Source: an uncultured Caryophanales bacterium (GTDB lineage Bacteria > Bacillota_I > Bacilli_A > RFN20 > CAG-826). Taken from it: DNA of 64,000 nt. Shown here in pieces: positions 36,888 through 45,807 of the stretch. The stretch covers positions 1-64,000 of the forward strand of contig CAJJXG010000006.1 of the NCBI GenBank assembly GCA_905197045.1. The letters are read 5' to 3'. The notes below the pieces were generated by a model. It was given only the letters and a program-made list of their open reading frames with translations. It did no database searches and was not told where the DNA came from. The position numbers and the translations under genes are program-made. The stretch's first letter is position 1; each line of letters opens with the position of its first letter.

Positions 36888-38285
36888 TCATTCGTTTTTA
36901 GGTTTTAATTGCTCTTCGACTTCTTTAGCTCTTTTATTAATTACTCTAGGGAAAGTAATAAAAATTACTATACCAGTGATTACTCCTGCAACTAAATCAG
37001 CAATTCCTTCTGACATATATACGCCTTGAAAGCCAACGGTATAGGTCAATAAAAAGCATAAAGGAATTAAAATAATAACCTTTCTTAAGGTCGCTAAAAA
37101 GACAGCGGTTTTTCCTTGCCCTAAAGCTACATTTATATTCTGTAAAGTCATTTGAATAGCAAACATAATTGTTCCCATTAAAAATAGAGGTGTATAAGCT
37201 TTAATTAAACTCATAACTTCTTCATCTGCACTAAAAACATAGCCATAAATTTGTGGAGCCGACATTGAGATAGTGTAAATTATTACATCAAAGACTAAGC
37301 CAATAATAAAAGTATAAATAATTCCTTTCTTTAATCTTTTAGCATCTCCTCTTCCATAGTTATAACTTACAAAAGGGGCTATTCCATAACCAAGTCCATT
37401 TAAAGGTAAAGATATTAATTGTAATGCACTAAGCATAATAGTTAATGCTGCCGTATAAGCGCTACTTGTTCCTCCAGTTGCAATTTTAAGACAAACATTA
37501 AAAACAATTTGTATAATGCTTTCTGTTAAAGTCATGATAAAAGGTGATAAACCTAAAAACAAAATTGACCCAATTATTAAAAAATCAAATTTCATTTCTT
37601 TAAGCTTAAAAGTAAAAGTTGATCCTTTCATAAAGAAAAGAATTATAATCCAAACAAAGGAAGCAAATTGAGAAAGAATGGTAGCAAGCGCCGCTCCTTC
37701 TACTCCCATATTAAAGGTAAAAATAAATAAAGGGTCGAGCGCTACATTTAATATAGCGCCTAAAAGTGTTGTTCCCATCGCCAAAATTGAATGACCTTGA
37801 GCACTAATAAATGGATTTAATCCTTGAACCAATATTATAAAAACACTACCTAAAGCATAAATTTTTAAATAATTAGTAGCATAAACTATCGAATTATCTG
37901 GACAGCCAAATAAAACAATAATTGGTTCAGCAAAGAAAAATAAAATTAAAGTTAAAATAATCCCAATAATTACTAGTAAAAGAGTCGAAATATTAAAAAT
38001 ACGATTAGCTTTTTCTTTATTATTTTCTCCTAAAGCCATGCTGGCTTTTGGAGAAGCACCTAGTCCAATTAAATTAGCAAAGGCTTGAACAATTATGGTA
38101 ATTGGTAAAACTATACCTAAAGCCGCTAATGCTTCAGTTTTAATATCTTGAATATTAGAAACATACATTCTATCAACAAGGTTATAAAGAAATGTAATAA
38201 GTTGAGCTATAACTGCTGGAATAGTTAATTTAAAAACTAAAGGTAATATCTTTCCACTTCCAAATTCACTTGTAATATCTTTCAT
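36888..38285 (-). CDS. MATE family efflux transporter
   Basis: 465 residues with twelve predicted membrane helices in two six-helix halves, each beginning with the MATE pattern (IPAVIAQLITFLYNLVDRMYVS; GLSPFIMTLTESIIQIVFNV). Family features include GLGASPKASMALGENN and NPFISAQGHS. Exports cationic drugs or metabolites using an ion gradient; closest in feel to the MepA/DinF-like Firmicute branch. Promoter at 38309-38337 and a 16-bp palindrome further upstream suggest its own regulation. Confidence 0.95.
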   Translation of the reverse strand: MKDITSEFGSGKILPLVFKLTIPAVIAQLITFLYNLVDRMYVSNIQDIKTEALAALGIVLPITIIVQAFANLIGLGASPKASMALGENNKEKANRIFNISTLLLVIIGIILTLILFFFAEPIIVLFGCPDNSIVYATNYLKIYALGSVFIILVQGLNPFISAQGHSILAMGTTLLGAILNVALDPLFIFTFNMGVEGAALATILSQFASFVWIIILFFMKGSTFTFKLKEMKFDFLIIGSILFLGLSPFIMTLTESIIQIVFNVCLKIATGGTSSAYTAALTIMLSALQLISLPLNGLGYGIAPFVSYNYGRGDAKRLKKGIIYTFIIGLVFDVIIYTISMSAPQIYGYVFSADEEVMSLIKAYTPLFLMGTIMFAIQMTLQNINVALGQGKTAVFLATLRKVIILIPLCFLLTYTVGFQGVYMSEGIADLVAGVITGIVIFITFPRVINKRAKEVEEQLKPKNE

Positions 38286-38308
38286 ATTTTTCCCTTCAAA
38301 CCTTAGAG

Positions 38309-38337
38309 ATTATAAATGATTTATAATGCCTAAACAA
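38309..38337 (-). promoter_or_regulatory. MATE promoter
   Basis: Minus strand TTGTTT (38337-38332), 17 nt, TATAAT (38314-38309), 24 nt before the ATG. Confidence 0.6.
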
Positions 38338-38375
38338 GATTATCGACTATTATCAATTGGGTTAGATAGAAAAGA

Positions 38376-38391
38376 TATTATCGCGATAATA
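38376..38391. promoter_or_regulatory. 16-bp palindrome upstream of MATE gene
   Basis: TATTATCGCGATAATA is a perfect palindrome about 40 bp upstream of the MATE -35. Probable operator for an unknown regulator (TetR or MarR sizes fit). It resembles the GATA/TATCG dyads near the sugar operons. Confidence 0.5.
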
Positions 38392-38649
38392 GTGTGCCTC
38401 TAGCTAAAAGGAAATTACTAAATTTTAAATTGATTCAATTGTATTCTTTTATGACGCTTATACTTTTATCAAACTTAATTACTTGTGCTTTAAAATTTGT
38501 ATCTCTTCAAATAAATAAGAATAAATTAAGTTAGGTAATAGGTTTCTTAATAAGCTGCTTAACTCTTTTATATTAAATAAAACTATTTTCAAAATAGCGC
38601 TCTTGTTATATAATTTAATTCGCTTTCAGGAAGAAATGAAAGAAAAAAA

Positions 38650-38726
38650 CTCCTAGTAGCTCAACTGGATAGAGTGTTTGGCTACGAACCAAGAGGTTGC
38701 GGGTTCGACTCCTGCCTAGGAGGCCA
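38650..38726 (+). tRNA. tRNA-Arg (anticodon ACG)
   Basis: Complete cloverleaf: acceptor CTCCTAG (38650-38656) pairs with CTAGGAG (38716-38722), anticodon loop CTACGAA closed by TTTGG/CCAAG gives anticodon ACG, T arm GCGGG-TTCGACT-CCTGC, and CCA is encoded at 38724-38726. The ACG anticodon is normally edited to ICG by TadA. Confidence 0.97.
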
Positions 38727-38738
38727 CTTTTAAAAAAT

Positions 38739-38771
38739 AAAGCTTAGCATGAATAAACGTGTTAAGCTTTT
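38739..38771 (+). terminator. Terminator of tRNA-Arg
   Basis: AAAGCTTA (38739-38746) pairs with TAAGCTTT (38763-38770), followed by TTTTTC. Starts 12 nt past the CCA. Confidence 0.75.
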
Positions 38772-38942
38772 TTTCTGCACTTTATTAAGCTTTATTTGAA
38801 ATTTTCGTCTGAGTTTTGCAGGGATTTTAATAAATTTTGCATATAAAACTCTAATTCATTTTCTGTTTTGATATTCAAAAAGTCAATAAAAAATAACTTG
38901 TGTGCTTCAATAAGTATTAAAATATTTTTGAGGTAAATCGAG

Positions 38943-39143
38943 ATGAAAAAACTTTATTACTTTATTGCTTTAATTGTTATTTTAATTATCAATTTTATTT
39001 TGTTTTTCTTTATAGAAAACGTTGCTTATATTATCGCCATTGAACTACCTATATTTACGGCATGTATCATCTTTGAAATAATTAATGTGCAAAATAAGTT
39101 AAAGAATAATGATGACGATAAAAATAACGAAAATCTAGATTAA
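38943..39143 (+). CDS. Small membrane protein
   Basis: 66 residues: two predicted membrane helices (about 5-25 and 27-48) and a charged Asn/Asp/Lys-rich tail (NKLKNNDDDKNNENLD). GAGGT site 9 nt before the ATG supports translation. Not recognised; single gene. Confidence 0.6.
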   Translation: MKKLYYFIALIVILIINFILFFFIENVAYIIAIELPIFTACIIFEIINVQNKLKNNDDDKNNENLD

Positions 39144-39252
39144 ACAGCAAAATATTTGAGATTTGCAATGTTTTTAAATAATTTATATCTTTTTCTTAAA
39201 AATTTTAGATTTTAAATCGAATATTTATATCAAAAATTAATATGGTGTAGTC

Positions 39253-40143
39253 TTAGACACTAGTTAAGAAATATTTAAAACGTCCCTTAAAAAATAGCTT
39301 CTTGGAAGGCAAGATTAAATAACTTTTATATTTACTTACGTTTAATTCATCAATTTTACCTTCACCATCTATAACCGTAATTATTGAAGCTTTAGAAATT
39401 TCAACTTCTTTTTCTTCATTTACTACATCACCTTTAACAACAAAATATTCAGTTTTAATCTCCTTCTCTTCTTTTAAATTTTTGACTTCTAATCGAGAAA
39501 AATTTAAAACATCCATTGCTTTATTAACATGCAGTTCTCTTTTATTTCCACTATTATCGACTCTATTAAAATCATAAACTCTATAAGTCAATTTACTGCT
39601 TTCTTGAATCTCTAACAAAGTGATTCCTTTTCCTATTGCATGAATTGTACCTGGTTTTATTAAATATACATCACCTGGTTTAACATAAATTTTATTTAAA
39701 CACTTTAAAATCGAATCATCTTTTATTAGCTCTGGAAAATTGCTTTTTGAAACATCTTTATTAAAGCCAAGATTAATATACGAGTTCTCTTCAGCTTCTA
39801 AAATGATCCACATTTCAGTTTTACCAAGCGAATTTTCATATTTTAAAGCATATTCATCACTAGGATGAACTTGAATTGAAAGAGATTGACTTGAATCAAT
39901 AAGTTTAACTAAAAGATTTTTAAGTTTTGGATTAATATATTTTTTTATTTCTTCTTTTTCTATAAATTCACTTATTGTTATTTCTTGATTGTCATATATT
40001 AACTTTGTCTCATCACCTTTTAAAAAAGAAAGTTCCCAGCTCTCAGATATTTTCCCTAGCTCGGTCTTTTTATATTTTTTAAGATTCTCTCCAGCCCAAA
40101 CATATTCTTTTAATGGCGGAATTAATTCATATATCTTTTTCAT
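39253..40143 (-). CDS. manA: Mannose-6-phosphate isomerase, class I
   Basis: 296 residues of the type I PMI cupin. Metal-site motifs: SIQVHPSDEYAL, KTEMWIIL, KPGTIHAIGKG; family segment ESSKLTYRVYDFNR. Interconverts mannose-6-phosphate and fructose-6-phosphate in the cytoplasm. Overlaps the phosphohexomutase gene by 4 nt, so the two are one operon. Adjacent to an ABC importer, consistent with use of imported hexose or hexose-phosphate (inference). Confidence 0.95.
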   Translation of the reverse strand: MKKIYELIPPLKEYVWAGENLKKYKKTELGKISESWELSFLKGDETKLIYDNQEITISEFIEKEEIKKYINPKLKNLLVKLIDSSQSLSIQVHPSDEYALKYENSLGKTEMWIILEAEENSYINLGFNKDVSKSNFPELIKDDSILKCLNKIYVKPGDVYLIKPGTIHAIGKGITLLEIQESSKLTYRVYDFNRVDNSGNKRELHVNKAMDVLNFSRLEVKNLKEEKEIKTEYFVVKGDVVNEEKEVEISKASIITVIDGEGKIDELNVSKYKSYLILPSKKLFFKGRFKYFLTSV

Positions 40144-41849
40144 AACTCATCAACCACTTTCTTGAAGAGCTTTGAATATCTTTTTAATTTTTCACTACAT
40201 TTTTCTTCATCTTTATCATTAACTTCGATGTAACACTTTATTTTTGGTTCAGTTCCACTAGGTCTTATCATAAAACGTGTCTCATCTTCGAACTTAAAAA
40301 TAAGAACATTACTTTTAGGTAATAAAATCTCGGTTGTGCTTTCTTTATAAAAACACTTTGATATTAAATAATCTTCTTTAGACAAAACATTTTCAGAAAA
40401 TAATTCAGAAAGTTTTTCAAAAGACATTTCTCTTAAATTTTGAACAATTTTATCAATGCGTATTAAGCCACTTTCACCATCTAATTCTTCAGTAAGTAAA
40501 ATTGTTTTGTTGTAGCCAAATTTAGTATATATATTTTTTAATTCATCAATTAAAGAATGTCCATTACGACGATAATATTCGCTCATTTCAGCAATAAACA
40601 AAGAAGCATTAACTGCGTCTTTATCGCGAACTTCTTTATTAGTTAAATATCCATAACTTTCTTCAAAACCAAAAAGATAATTATCTAATTTATTATTTCT
40701 TTCTAGGCGATTCATTTCTTCGCCAATATATTTAAAGCCAGTTAAAACTTCTTTTACTTTGATATTATTTGCTTTAGCTAATTTATCAACAAAGGAAGTT
40801 GAAACTATGCTTCTTACGATTTCTTTATCGCTTAAATTGCCTTTAACTTTAATTAAATAATAAAGCATTAATATTGCTACTTCATTTCCATTTAAAAGAA
40901 TAAAGTCATCATTATAACGCACTCCAACCCCACATCTATCACAATCAGGATCAGTAGCGATTAAAAGATCGCTATTAGAAGATTTAGCAAGTTTTATGCC
41001 AAGTTCCATTGCTTCTTTTAGTTCAGGATTTGGTTTAGGACAGGTTGGAAAATTTCCATCAGGACTTGCTTGCTCTTTAACAACTAGTAAATTTTTAAAA
41101 CCACACTCTTTTAAAACTTGTGGTACTAATTTATAACCTGCTCCGTTTAAAGGAGTATAGACAATTTTGATTCTTTTTTCTGAAAAAGTCTCTAAAAGTG
41201 AGGTTTTTTTCGTCGATTTAATAAAATCTTCAATAAGAGTTTCTTCTATTTCGTTAATGAGAAAAGAGCTGTCTTTGCTTAAAGATGTAAATTTTAAATA
41301 TTCATCAAGAGGGTCAATTTCACTAACTTTAGCAATAATTGCATTTGCTTCTTCTAAAGTAATTTGATTCCCTCCATCATTATAAACTTTATAGCCATTG
41401 TATTCTTTTGGGTTATGGCTTGCCGTTAAAATTACTCCTGCACTAGCTTTTAAATAACGAATTGAAAAACTAACAACAGGAGTTGGTATAAGTTCATTAA
41501 ATATAAAAACTTTAATTCCTAAATTAGCAAAAACGTTTGCACTAATATAAGCATATTCTCTTGAATGATTTCTAGAATCATAGCCAATTACAACGCTTGG
41601 TTTATTGAATTTAGTTTTTAAATATAAACCAACTCCTCTTGTTGCTTTATAAATTGTAAATTGATTTATACGATTAGTTCCTAAACCCATCTTTCCTCTT
41701 AGTCCACCAGTGCCAAAGGAAAGATCTTTATAAAATGAATCGTTGATGTTATCTTCATTCATTTTTAAAAGTTCTTGATAGTCTGTTTTAGAGATATCAT
41801 TAAGTTTATTTTTCCAAACATTAAAGTTATTTAAAGCATTAATATTCAT
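40140..41849 (-). CDS. Phosphoglucomutase/phosphomannomutase
   Basis: 569 residues of the alpha-D-phosphohexomutase family (PgcA-like length). Catalytic phosphoserine loop TASHNPKEYNGYKVY, magnesium loop ATDPDCDRCGVG, sugar-binding GFEESYGYL, and phosphate-binding FMIRPSGTEPKIK. Interconverts hexose 1- and 6-phosphates. ATG at 41849 is chosen over a TTG at 41864 because the extra five residues come from a GCGGGGTTTTT motif upstream and are not conserved. Operon with manA. A terminator of the preceding ABC gene lies 35 nt upstream, so read-through or its own promoter is needed. Confidence 0.94.
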   Translation of the reverse strand: MNINALNNFNVWKNKLNDISKTDYQELLKMNEDNINDSFYKDLSFGTGGLRGKMGLGTNRINQFTIYKATRGVGLYLKTKFNKPSVVIGYDSRNHSREYAYISANVFANLGIKVFIFNELIPTPVVSFSIRYLKASAGVILTASHNPKEYNGYKVYNDGGNQITLEEANAIIAKVSEIDPLDEYLKFTSLSKDSSFLINEIEETLIEDFIKSTKKTSLLETFSEKRIKIVYTPLNGAGYKLVPQVLKECGFKNLLVVKEQASPDGNFPTCPKPNPELKEAMELGIKLAKSSNSDLLIATDPDCDRCGVGVRYNDDFILLNGNEVAILMLYYLIKVKGNLSDKEIVRSIVSTSFVDKLAKANNIKVKEVLTGFKYIGEEMNRLERNNKLDNYLFGFEESYGYLTNKEVRDKDAVNASLFIAEMSEYYRRNGHSLIDELKNIYTKFGYNKTILLTEELDGESGLIRIDKIVQNLREMSFEKLSELFSENVLSKEDYLISKCFYKESTTEILLPKSNVLIFKFEDETRFMIRPSGTEPKIKCYIEVNDKDEEKCSEKLKRYSKLFKKVVDEL

Positions 41850-41883
41850 GTAAAAACCCCGCAAAAATCAATAATTTTTATAA

Positions 41884-41907
41884 AAGGGGCGTGTTTTAAC
41901 GCCCCTT
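41884..41907 (-). terminator. Terminator after ABC ATPase gene
   Basis: AAGGGGCGT stem pairing with ACGCCCCTT (41884-41892 with 41899-41907), followed by TTTTATAAAAA on the minus strand. Confidence 0.8.
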
Positions 41908-41915
41908 AAAGAATT

Positions 41916-43919
41916 TTATTCTAATCCGCCTTGAGCGATTAATTTGCCACTCTTTCTATCAAAAAGTAAAATTTCTTTTCCGACAAAATCAAAGCGACAA
42001 ATACTTCCGACTTTATAATCGACTCCGCCAAATATAACACTTGTTAATAAGAATTCACCAACTCTAATTTTAACAATTGTTTCCATACCTGAAGGAAGTG
42101 CACTATAAATTTCACCTTCCACTTTTCCTTCATCAGATAAACGAATAAATTCAGGTCTAATGCCAATAATATATTCATTATCTTTGATTTCTTTTTCCTC
42201 ATCTGAACTCATTGTTTCAGTGACTTTTTGGATAGCGAAAACAAAATCTTTGTCTTTATTTCCTTTTTCGACGAATTTCTTATTGTCTTTGAGTTTAGCT
42301 TTTTCTTCTTCCTCTTTCTTAAATTCTTCGTCTCTTTCTTTTCTTAATTCTTCAAGATTAACATCACTTAAAGGATTAAATTCAAAATGTAGGTTATTTA
42401 AGAAGGAAAGTTTAATACGTTTATCAGCTCCTTGTTCTACAAAGCATTCAACAAAGTTAATAGCAGGAGAGCCAACAAAGTCAGCAACGAAGATATTCTT
42501 AGGTTTTTTATAAACATCAAGAGGTGCATCGTATTGTTGTAAAACGCCATTATTAATAAGACAAATCTTTGTAGCAAGAGTCATAGCTTCAAGTTGATCA
42601 TGAGTAACGTAAATGAAAGTTGATCCTGTTTCAAGATGCAAACGTTTAAGTTCACTTCTCATTTCAAGACGTAACTTAGCATCAAGATTAGAGAGTGGTT
42701 CATCCATAAATAATACTTTTGGTCCTGGAGCAAGGGTACGAGCAATTGCAACTCTTTGTTGTTGTCCACCACTTAATTCACTAGGATAACGATCCATGAA
42801 TTCGCCAATTTTAACAACACGGGAAACATGTCTTACTTTAAGATCAATTTCTTCTTTTGATAAGCCTCTTAATTTAATTAAGTGAACTTTTTTACCATCC
42901 CATGATTTATTTTCATAATCAATAGTTGGAATTTTTTCGCCTTTTTCATTAAGATGGAAACCATTATTTAAATAATAACTTTTAACTCTTTCAATTTCGT
43001 TACTATAAAATTTAAGTTCTCTTTGTACTTCTTCTTCTTTTTCCTCATCATTTTTTGAAACAATAGAAGTTGCAAAGTCTAATAACGTTTTTGCTGTTTT
43101 ATATGAGACATTTGTTTTTCTCATAATATATTTAACAGGCTTTACATTTTCTTCTTTTGCTTTATCAAGATAAGTTAATAGAGTCTTATAATCTTTAATA
43201 ATATCGTAAATTAATTTAACTGATATATAATCTTCAGCCAGTTCAGAATCAGCTAAAACATAACCATCTAAATTAAGATCAATACCTTTTTCTTCACATT
43301 TTTTAACAATATTATCAATTTTTTCATTAGTTTCTTTAATCTTGTTTTCACAAATTTTTTTAACTTCTTCTGGAGTTTTTTCCTCAAGATTTAAGTCAAA
43401 GATTTTCTTTGCAGAAAACATTGAAACCTTGAAATTATCAATAATTGCAATTAAAGCTCTTCTCTTATCGACTTTGCCTTTTTTATCGATATTTTCTTTA
43501 ATAATTTCAACAACTTTAGAAGCGTTATTAAATAAGATTAAATCATTTTTATATTGAGTATAATCACTATCAATTACAGGCATATACTCTTTTAAATTTT
43601 GAAGACCAAATTCAATATTTTTTTGTACGGTCATATGTGGCCAAAGAGCATAGTTTTGGAACAAGAACCCAACATGTCTTTTGCTAGCTGGAATATTAAT
43701 TCCAAGTTCGCTATCAAAAACGGGTACACCATTGATATAAATTTTTCCACTTGTTGGAGTTTCAAGACCAGCAATCATTCTTAATGTAGTTGTTTTACCA
43801 CATCCAGAAGGACCAAGAAGTGTAATAAAAGAATAATCATCAATATGGAGATTTAAATTATCTACAGCATAGAAATCTCCCCATCTTTTTGTAACATTTA
43901 CTAAATCTATTGTAGGCAT
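41916..43919 (-). CDS. Importer ABC ATPase with about 240-residue insertion in the helical domain
   Basis: 667 residues. Walker A GPSGCGKTT (36-44) and Q-loop FLFQNYALWPHMTV (85-98) are followed by about 240 extra residues (about 108-347, Lys/Glu/Ile-rich, helical). The normal fold then resumes (LRGLSKEEIDLKVRHV), with signature LSGGQQQR (382-389), Walker B VLFMDEP (402-408) and H-loop YVTHDQ. Normal spacing from Q-loop to signature is about 50 residues; here it is about 295. The TOBE region also carries an acidic coiled insert (about 520-560). All catalytic motifs are intact. Energises the adjacent fused permease. AGGAGG site before the ATG. Confidence 0.93.
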   Translation of the reverse strand: MPTIDLVNVTKRWGDFYAVDNLNLHIDDYSFITLLGPSGCGKTTTLRMIAGLETPTSGKIYINGVPVFDSELGINIPASKRHVGFLFQNYALWPHMTVQKNIEFGLQNLKEYMPVIDSDYTQYKNDLILFNNASKVVEIIKENIDKKGKVDKRRALIAIIDNFKVSMFSAKKIFDLNLEEKTPEEVKKICENKIKETNEKIDNIVKKCEEKGIDLNLDGYVLADSELAEDYISVKLIYDIIKDYKTLLTYLDKAKEENVKPVKYIMRKTNVSYKTAKTLLDFATSIVSKNDEEKEEEVQRELKFYSNEIERVKSYYLNNGFHLNEKGEKIPTIDYENKSWDGKKVHLIKLRGLSKEEIDLKVRHVSRVVKIGEFMDRYPSELSGGQQQRVAIARTLAPGPKVLFMDEPLSNLDAKLRLEMRSELKRLHLETGSTFIYVTHDQLEAMTLATKICLINNGVLQQYDAPLDVYKKPKNIFVADFVGSPAINFVECFVEQGADKRIKLSFLNNLHFEFNPLSDVNLEELRKERDEEFKKEEEEKAKLKDNKKFVEKGNKDKDFVFAIQKVTETMSSDEEKEIKDNEYIIGIRPEFIRLSDEGKVEGEIYSALPSGMETIVKIRVGEFLLTSVIFGGVDYKVGSICRFDFVGKEILLFDRKSGKLIAQGGLE

Positions 43920-43923
43920 TTAA

Positions 43924-45750
43924 TTAACCTCCTATACCTTTATCTAAGCTAGCACCAGTAATCTTGTTGATTAACCAGTTAAAGATCAAAATAACAACAA
44001 CAAGAATTAAGTTAGCTGCATTTTCAAGTGCTGGTAAACCAGTTTCTTCAAGTTGGAACATAAGTGTTGTAAGAAGCATTCCAGTTGGAGCTATAAGAAC
44101 AAATAGTGAAAGTTCTCTCATACAACTAATAAATGGTAATAAGTAGCCACTTAAGAAACTTGATTTTTGAATTGGGAAGACAATTCGAACCATTCTCTTC
44201 CACCATGGAATGTTTTGAATCATTGCTGCTTCTTCAATTTCATTACTAAGTTGAAGCATTGCATTTAAACTACTTCTACTTGCAAATGGTATATATTTAA
44301 CAACACCAACAATTGCACAAAGTAAGAAAGGAGTTGCATATAACCACTTGATATTTAAACCAACCATAAAGAAGATTGCAGAAAGAGAAATTGAAGGCAA
44401 TAAATAAGGTAAGAAAGCTAAACTATTAACACCTTGAGCAAGTGTACTCTTTCTCTTTTTACTAACTGCATAACCAATAAGTAAACCAAATGTTCCAGCA
44501 AATAGTGAGCAAACAAGAGACAAAGCAATTGATCCACCAAGTGCAGACCAAATTTCTGGAGAGTAGAATACACCTTTATATCCATTTCTTAATACTTCTT
44601 GAGAAGTCCACCATTTAGTTGTAAAGCCAATTGAGTAATCACCCGAATTTGGTAATAATGATTCAAAAATAAACGAAACCATTGGACCAATGCAGAAGAA
44701 TAAAACGATAATTGCTAAAATAACTGCTACGACCCATTTTCCAACTTTTCCAAGATTATTCTTACTGACTTGACCACTCTTTCCACTAACCGTTGTATAT
44801 TGTTTACGGCTTCCAGTAGTTGCATTATTAAGTAAAAGAATAACAACACCAATTGCAATTAAAACAAGAGAAATAATAGCTCCCATTCCAGCTTCACCAG
44901 AATATCGTCCACCTTGTAGCATGACATTAAGTTGAGTAGCTAAAACTTGATAATTAATTGGCTTACCTAAAGTCGTTGCAACAGGATAAGAGCTCATTGC
45001 GCTTGAAAAAACAAGCAAAATCGTACTTAAAATTGCAGGTTTTAAAATTGGAACTGTAATATGAGTGAATATTTTATGACGTGGAATATTTAAAATTGTT
45101 GCTGCTTCTTCTAAGTTAGCATCCATATTTCTTAAAATTCCACCAATTAAAATATAAGCAAATGGTGCATAGTGTAATCCTAAAACAAGTGAAATAGGAA
45201 ATGCACCATAAACTAACCATTCAGGTGAAGCAAACCCAGTTAAGGCTTGCAATTCGCCAACATATCCACCAGCACAATTTGTTGAAATGAAAAAGTTTTT
45301 CCAGAAAAGTGCTAATGTCCATTGAGGCATGATGTAAGGAAAAATAAAAACACTAGAAACAAACTTTTTAAAAGGCATATTAGTTCTAGTTACTAAATAT
45401 GCAACCGCTCCACCAAAAAGAATGGCAAAAATACAAGATAAAACAGAAACAAGAAGTGAATTCCCAAGTGGTTCCCAGAAATAACTTATGCTGTTTTTCC
45501 CAGCAAATACCTCTTGCCAATGCGCAAAGGTAAAACTACCTGCAGCAAGTCCAAGAGATGGAGCTTCCATGACATGTACTGTAAATGAATCGATTACAAC
45601 ATATATCAATGGGACAAAGGTTAAAATTAAAAGCAAAACACCAAAAATAACTAAAATGGAATTAGCAGGTAAACCAAAAAAGCTTAAGCCTCTATTCATT
45701 GCTTTTTTTGCTTTTAATTTCATGGAATCTAAATTAAACGTATTTTCCAT
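43924..45750 (-). CDS. Fused two-domain ABC permease (FbpB/AfuB-like)
   Basis: 608 residues with about twelve helices forming two permease domains, each with an EAA loop: LEEAATILNIPRHKIFTHIT in the first half and IEEAAMIQNIPWWKRMVRIV in the second. This double-domain form is typical of ferric-iron, thiamine, phosphonate and hexose-phosphate (AfuABC) importers. Lies between its binding protein and ATPase genes. Substrate not determined by sequence; manA and phosphohexomutase downstream favour a sugar or sugar phosphate (inference). Confidence 0.93.
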   Translation of the reverse strand: MENTFNLDSMKLKAKKAMNRGLSFFGLPANSILVIFGVLLLILTFVPLIYVVIDSFTVHVMEAPSLGLAAGSFTFAHWQEVFAGKNSISYFWEPLGNSLLVSVLSCIFAILFGGAVAYLVTRTNMPFKKFVSSVFIFPYIMPQWTLALFWKNFFISTNCAGGYVGELQALTGFASPEWLVYGAFPISLVLGLHYAPFAYILIGGILRNMDANLEEAATILNIPRHKIFTHITVPILKPAILSTILLVFSSAMSSYPVATTLGKPINYQVLATQLNVMLQGGRYSGEAGMGAIISLVLIAIGVVILLLNNATTGSRKQYTTVSGKSGQVSKNNLGKVGKWVVAVILAIIVLFFCIGPMVSFIFESLLPNSGDYSIGFTTKWWTSQEVLRNGYKGVFYSPEIWSALGGSIALSLVCSLFAGTFGLLIGYAVSKKRKSTLAQGVNSLAFLPYLLPSISLSAIFFMVGLNIKWLYATPFLLCAIVGVVKYIPFASRSSLNAMLQLSNEIEEAAMIQNIPWWKRMVRIVFPIQKSSFLSGYLLPFISCMRELSLFVLIAPTGMLLTTLMFQLEETGLPALENAANLILVVVILIFNWLINKITGASLDKGIGG

Positions 45751-45769
45751 AAGTTAACTCCAATAATAT

Positions 45770-45803
45770 AAAACTTTGCGGGTAAATTTTTTACCCGCAA
45801 AGT
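45770..45803 (-). terminator. Attenuator hairpin between binding-protein and permease genes
   Basis: Perfect 14-bp stem ACTTTGCGGGTAAA/TTTACCCGCAAAGT (45773-45786 with 45790-45803), 3-nt loop, then TTTTATATT on the minus strand. Same position and role as the hairpin after malE. Confidence 0.88.
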
Positions 45804-45807
45804 ACGT

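Larger units (their letters stand above)
38286..38649. other. Intergenic region, MATE promoter and tRNA promoter
   Basis: Holds the MATE promoter, a perfect 16-bp palindrome (38376-38391), a CTATTTT-C-AAAATAG dyad (38583-38597) and a TATAAT -10 at 38609-38614 with a poor -35 (TTTTCA) for the tRNA. The middle 200 nt are featureless. Confidence 0.5.

Noticed and set aside
39247..39262. GTCTTAGAC palindrome after manA as another AlbA_2 operator
   Set aside because: Only the 9-bp core matches, it is at a gene 3' end, and such a short palindrome can occur by chance.
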